From Sinelater perroti (Eukaryota > Arthropoda > Insecta > Coleoptera > Elateridae): a stretch of DNA of 64,000 bases. A program made the translations under genes and the position numbers. Position 1 is the stretch's first letter; each line of letters begins with the position of its first letter. Location: assembly GCA_036346155.1 (NCBI GenBank), contig JARFIY010000254.1:16944001-17008000 (forward strand). The letters are read 5' to 3'. The notes below the pieces were generated by a model. That model saw only the letters and a program-made list of their open reading frames with translations, was not told where the DNA came from and did no database searches. Below are positions 59,401 through 64,000 of the stretch, piece by piece.

Positions 59401-59731
59401 CCCGGTTATCTGATGTTAGCCACTAATTGACAAGCTTCCTTCATCCTCGCATCTCATTGGCGCGCGTAGAACCTTGAGAATTGTAAGGTTTGTAAAGCTA
59501 TAAATGATAAGTCGTTGCACCGCCTAGAACTTAGTAGATTCATTACTATTGAACTAAGCATAAGTCGTCTAAACCTTCTAACACCACAGCTAAGTATCTA
59601 TGCAAATTTTTTTGTAATGTATTATAATATTTTAAAGACAGCAGATATATCAGAAACAGATAAAATTTGTTTTCGTAAACAACTTTGCCTTAGTAGCCTT
59701 CTGAGGCGACTCTTTATTCTTGTCTTTCTAG

Positions 59732-60112
59732 TGTAACGTTTCTGTTCTGCACAATGGATAACAGCGCATGAAAATTTATTAAAGCTACTTATTTATTTTA
59801 TTTGCGGTCAATTAAGCTACTTAATACTAATTATGTACACAACACATAGAATTAATAACGTAAAATTGCACTGTAACACTGTTTATATTGCACTCTCGAT
59901 TGAGCTTAGTTCGCCTTCGCCACTTGACTTCTCCGTGGCTGTCTCTCTGCGTGATATTTATGCTTATTTAGGGTTTACCAGAAGGGCCTGGAAACGTCTA
60001 GAAACGCCGGCCTTGAATGTTGGTGTCCTCGCACGTGTACAAGCGGCGGCTAGATACCTAGAAGGCATTATGTTTTTTATGATTTCTGGGTAGCATATGG
60101 AAATTGATCACA
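59732..60112 (-). mobile_element. solo LTR of the same family as LTR-1 (LTR-2)
   Basis: Read on the minus strand it starts TGTGATCAATTTCC and ends CAGAAACGTTACA. It shares with LTR-1 the stretches TATCACGCAG, ATGCCTTC, AGTGTTA, TTATTAATTCTATGTGTTGT and ACATAA in the same order. A TATA-like CATAAATATC precedes the TATCACGCAG block, and AATAAAATAAATAAG follows as polyadenylation signal. Flanks are CTAG (59728-59731) and CTAT (60113-60116), a possible 4-bp duplication with one change. No internal retrotransposon sequence is adjacent. Confidence 0.65.
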
Positions 60113-61195
60113 CTATGTTTCAATTGCTGATCGATGCTGTTCAATACTTGTCGGGTTGTTCTTGACGATCTGTTTCGGTTTATTTTCCCCTTATGTTGGC
60201 ATTATTTTTGGAAAGCTTATGTTCTACTCTTCTCGTAGAGTTGTACTTTTTATTCAACTTCTAGGTCTTCCTTTTCTCACTTTTTTCATATATTTTTAGT
60301 ATTATCGCTCATGGAATGTTTGTTTATTATTCTTGCACCCCCAATTATTTTGTTTGTGTTAAATTGTTGCTTTAAAATAATTACGCGCCATTATTGACTG
60401 AAAAATATATAACTGTAAATTCTACTATTACTTTAAGGAACTTTAAAGATGTTTCTCACAAGAACGTATTATGACACTTAGCAGAGATACTCTCAATGTT
60501 ATTACATAATATCTTTAATTGTTCATTTAATGTGCAAATACATAGCAAATTAAAGAAAATGTTGCAATGTTGCAGACACGCGTAGGAAAATTGCAGCCGC
60601 AAATAAAACATGGAAGTGCGTAACCCAGTTCCCAGAAAAAAGGAAAAACACACGCACTAAGCAAGCAATGCAACGACATTGGTTGCGCAATGCGAACCAG
60701 CAATGCCTGGTTATGTTATTTCTGCCTTAGATTCTGGGGCATGGAGCTCGGCTATCGCAACGCCTACAACGTTCAACTTCCTTTCTAAAGCAATATAACT
60801 AGGTTTCCTTAGTACATGCCGTTTATTCTAAGTAGATTAACCAGAATTTAGTAACCATTTCAATTTTCCCACGGGCGTATACAGGGTATTCAAAAAGTAA
60901 TATTTTATAACTATATATTATAATTTTTCAAAAATTAGTTTTCTGAAAAATGGAAAGAAACTTTGACTATTTGAGAAGAGCTCTCTATTACTTTTAGTTC
61001 TATGGTTCAACCATCTAAGCATAAAATATTCCAGGAAAATGTTCAACACGTTTTTGGGTGTTCTCCTTAATTTGTGCTTAAACCACCTTCATTTTAAGGC
61101 AGTATCAAGGAAGTGTCTATGTTCCTGTTTCATTTCTTTTAATTGAAACTTAAGTGTGAAATTATTGGGTTCTATGGTTTAAACTATACACATAC
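60113..61195. other. AT-rich intergenic DNA, nothing firmly recognised
   Basis: ACAGGGTATTCAAAAAGTAA near 60888 resembles the ends of some insect DNA transposons, but no partner end was found. Confidence 0.4.
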
Positions 61196-61965
61196 TGGTG
61201 TGGCAGCCTTTTTGCCCTTGAACCGCTTTATATCGCGGCGCATGCTGGCGGCTGTGATGTCTGCTGCTACGTTTTGCCATCGCACACAAAACGGCATATG
61301 GGCTTTTGCTCAGCCGACAAGTCTGCATACGCCGTCGGCGGCACCTTTTGATATGAAAGGTGCTGTCGAATGAAAATTTCCCGCAAAGACCTACCGCCAA
61401 GCCAGGCGCGAAGCCCGGCAAGATTCACGCATCGCAGTTCGGCCAATTTGGTCGTGTCTCAACACCCCGCAAACACTCGCCATCCGCAGCGCGACCAGTC
61501 CGGTCGTGTCTTCACCCCGCAAGAAACTCACGCACCGCAGCTCGGCCAATTCGGTCGTGTCTTCACCCCGCAAACATTCACGCACCGCAGCTCGGCCAAT
61601 TCGGTCGTGTCTTCACCCGCAAGAAACATTCACGCATCGCAGCTCGGCCAATTTGGTCGTGTCTTCACCCCGCAAGAAACATTCGCTACCCGCAGATACC
61701 AGATCCTCAGCGCAGAGGTGGCCACCTTGGAATCGCCGACGAAGCCGAAGCCGAAGCCGATTCAGGTGAGCGATTTGGCAATATTCGTTGGTTGATATCG
61801 GTAGCCGCCCCCATCCGCTTACGCGACGGCCGTTTAAGGGACGATTTGGGCCTTCTCGGTTGACGTTCCAAACGGGCCGTACTACGTTTCCCACACCGCA
61901 CCACGAGAGCGCCTATTTACACGCCTGCCTCTCCACATACTGTGTTTCGTTTTTAGGCCCAAAAA
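61196..61965. other. GC-rich island containing a minisatellite; possible exon
   Basis: This is a GC- and CpG-rich block with open frames in all three plus-strand phases (61360-61863, 61370-61795 and 61506-61769). After the minisatellite come GAAGCCGAAGCCGATTCAG and GTGAGC (about 61746-61771), a good splice donor sequence. It may be an exon of an uncharacterised gene, or a minisatellite-bearing regulatory block. No domain is recognised. Confidence 0.3.
61425..61700 (+). repeat. minisatellite, five units of 50-52 bp
   Basis: GTCGTGTCTTCACCCCGCAA with flanking CACGCACCGCAGCTCGGCCA recurs with GTCGTG at 61451, 61503, 61554, 61604 and 61656. The spacings are 52, 51, 50 and 52. Units are similar apart from small indels, so the array is rather young. 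Confidence 0.9.
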
Positions 61966-62290
61966 ATTGCTGTACCTCGTCTTGATAGCCTCAAAATGGT
62001 GGAAAATGGTGAAAAAAGTTGAAGGTCTGGACAAAAGTTCACTAGTCTACGTAGGTTGCCCTTTCGAATCATTTTTCTCCAGCTTTGTAAATGTTTTCTC
62101 AAGTTTGGAGCCAAAACAAGGCATTGCCTTTCTGGAAGGTTTTTCTGCTTGACCGCGTGTCTTAATGATTCCAACAACTTTCTTTGTTGAGGACTGAAAA
62201 ATCATCTTACTTCTAATTATGCTTTTTATAACGAGGACTTTAGAGCAGCTTTTGAAGAGCGTCCACACACCGTTGAGTTTGGGCAACTGT
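61966..62290 (-). pseudogene. possible Tc1-like transposase N-terminal remnant
   Basis: The minus strand at 62286-62047 is open and reads STKKVVGIIKTRGQAEKPSR, then CFGSKLEKTFTKLEKND. This vaguely resembles the Tc1 helix-turn-helix and its basic linker. No catalytic motif is present, and the resemblance may be accidental. Confidence 0.2.
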
Positions 62291-63394
62291 CAGTTCACGC
62301 AACATTTCACAATAACTTTGTAATGTCTACAAAGTACAGAAGCTAACGGATAATTTTCTGGATTGTTACTGTCAACTGCTTTGTATGATCCAGAATCTAT
62401 TGAATCTGAGCGACCAAACCCGCAAATTTATGTAATACCCTTGCCTACCATATTGGCCTCATCTGTCATTTTGGAGTTTATTTTCTACTAGTAACTAAAC
62501 AAAGTATACAGACCTTCTATTTCTTTATAATCTTCTAAACTGATAATGAGAAAAAAGTTACTACAAGAGCTGCAAAATGACGTATTACATACAGGGTGAA
62601 TATTAAGTAGAAATAAACTGTAATGGAATTGATACAAACAAATGTCCGGAAATCCATGTTTTTTTTTTAAAGATGGGAGTACACTTCTTCGTTGCGCTAG
62701 GATCTTATAAAAGCTTATCTTACATTTAGTTATGGTGTTTATACTTTTTATTTACAGATCTCTTCCTAAATAAACGTTTGCTGTCGAATTCTGTTAAAAT
62801 GGTCCTTTAATTTACACATACAGACAAAGGAATGGAAATGGCTAGAAACTAAATCACCAAACGTACCTTGGCACAATTATTTTATATAAATGATTATAGA
62901 AAAAAAGTGCTTATCATCCAGGGAATGCATTCCACCTCCGTAGCGCGTTTACAACTTTTGCACCGCTTGTTACTTTGAAGTTCGACGTTTTTAAATGTCC
63001 TTAACAAGCTCGCTAATTATTTTATAACAATAATCTTGAGGCGAGCTTTTTCTTAATTACTCTAATATCCCTTCTAGTCTATTTTTATACCCCAAAAGGC
63101 GCGCGCCACAAAAATTCCGGCACGCGCTCCCCAGCCGCCTACTATATTGCCGTTTGTCAAAATACGTTGCAATTCTTGCGTCACCAAAGAGTTTCAAAAG
63201 GAGCTACAAGAGATCTACATGAGTATTATAAGTCAATTAGGGCGCATTGCACACATTTACACCAAAATCATGGCTATAAAGTAACCTGCGAGCGAACAAA
63301 AATCTTGTGTAAGATGGGATCATTTTTACCCGAGTTGGAATAACGTGTTCTATAAGACATTAAGCCCATTAATAGCTCTAGAAAAATAGTTCAC
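62291..63394. other. intergenic DNA, nothing recognised
   Basis: A small GC-rich patch occurs at 63090-63140, and ACAGGGTGAATATTAAGTAG near 62591 resembles a transposon end. No complete feature could be supported. Confidence 0.4.
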
Positions 63395-63990
63395 CAGCAT
63401 GGTGTATGCTGAACGATTACACTTACAACATGTGCAGGGACTATCACAACAGATTTCTGTCGTCAACCCTTTTCACAGATGAAACAATCTTTGGTAGAGA
63501 TCATCAACCTACCCAAAAGTCATCTGTGGACTACACAAAATGCTCGTGGGAAGATTGAAGTTTATCATTAGCAACGGTTTCGCTTTAATGTTTGGATTAG
63601 AATTATTAGTGATTACCCAGTTGGACCTGTCGATCTTCCATAACATGAAGTGCCTCGGGCCATGACCCGAAGCACTTCTTGGGTGTATGATGCATGATGA
63701 ACCTCTAACTCACTTTCTGACAGACCGTACAAGGTGATTCTTCTACGTGACCACCTAATCACTGGACTAAAACTCTCTATGACTCCCCCTGGTTAGTTCT
63801 TGATGTGTAGATATTTATACAATATGTGATTGCATCCTATGATGCTGATTCCTGAGAGGCGCTATGCCTTTATTACTTGAAGATCAGGTTATATAGTTGA
63901 TTCATGATGAAGCTCCAGCTCACTTCAGTGTTGACATTTGTTATTATCTCAATAATAGTTTTCTCGACAGATGAAGGGGATGAGATGCTT
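63395..63990 (+). pseudogene. IS630/Tc1/mariner-type transposase relic (HDGAPAHF group)
   Basis: ERLHLQHVQGLSQQ (about 63411-63452) matches the YHLQRVQ.L motif. LFTDETIFGRD (about 63469-63500) carries the first catalytic aspartate. QRFRFNVWIRIISDYPVGPV (about 63574-63633) is the central strand. MMHDEPLTHFLTDR (about 63686-63730) lies where MHDGAPAHF is expected and keeps its aspartate. A second HDEAPAHFSVDICYYLNNSF text follows at about 63904-63966. Stops and frameshifts occur throughout. The element runs off the window end. This group is widespread in insects. Confidence 0.7.
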
Positions 63991-64000
63991 CCGCTTTATA

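Noticed and set aside
61360..61863. 167-codon open frame across the minisatellite
   Set aside because: All three plus frames are open here because of GC content and the repeat, and repeat units change phase by 1-2 bases. No single frame is favoured, so it is not listed as a CDS.

Overview
This window is insect nuclear DNA: AT-rich, almost gene-free and packed with decayed transposable elements. Three things point to an insect: one cuticular-type protein gene with a 52-base intron and a TATA/initiator promoter, remnants of jockey-, LOA/R1- and RTE-like LINEs, mariner, Tc1 and hAT elements, and the absence of any bacterial operon structure. The order cannot be fixed from the sequence; the very short intron would fit a beetle or a fly.

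Layout. 0-9 kb: a mariner scrap, an A-rich stretch, an irregular array of LINE 3' tails (2.6-6.6 kb) and a GC-richer island (7.6-8.8 kb). 9-13.6 kb: a jockey-like LINE split by a mariner, then part of an RTE-like LINE on the minus strand. 14-15.5 kb: a GC-richer island and two tandem remnants of one transposase. 17.5-36.6 kb: a block of diverged satellite-like arrays, here called B, C and D, interrupted by a GC-richer island (22.2-22.7 kb), a Tc1-like element (23.1-24.6 kb) and a solo LTR (30.2-30.6 kb). 36.6-39.1 kb: the one convincing host gene, a secreted cuticle protein made of KVPVPxPYxVEK repeats, with promoter and poly(A) signal. 39-64 kb: a tandem duplication, three more mariners, a second jockey copy also split by a mariner, a GC-richer island, a hAT relic, an RTE-like LINE lacking its RT, a LOA/R1-like LINE on the minus strand, a second solo LTR, a 51-bp minisatellite and a transposase relic.

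The most unusual structure is array D (31.4-36.6 kb). It is not a simple head-to-tail satellite. Copies of about 240 bp alternate in orientation, so the array is a chain of imperfect palindromes of about 245-320 bp. If transcribed on either strand it would fold into long hairpins. Arrays B and C share a core module, and B resumes after C. These relations were read by eye and need dot-plot confirmation.

Apart from the cuticle gene, no ORF looks functional. All transposase and reverse transcriptase reading frames are interrupted, and several have lost catalytic residues. No tRNA, rRNA or CRISPR array was recognised. No wholly new protein-coding system was identified.
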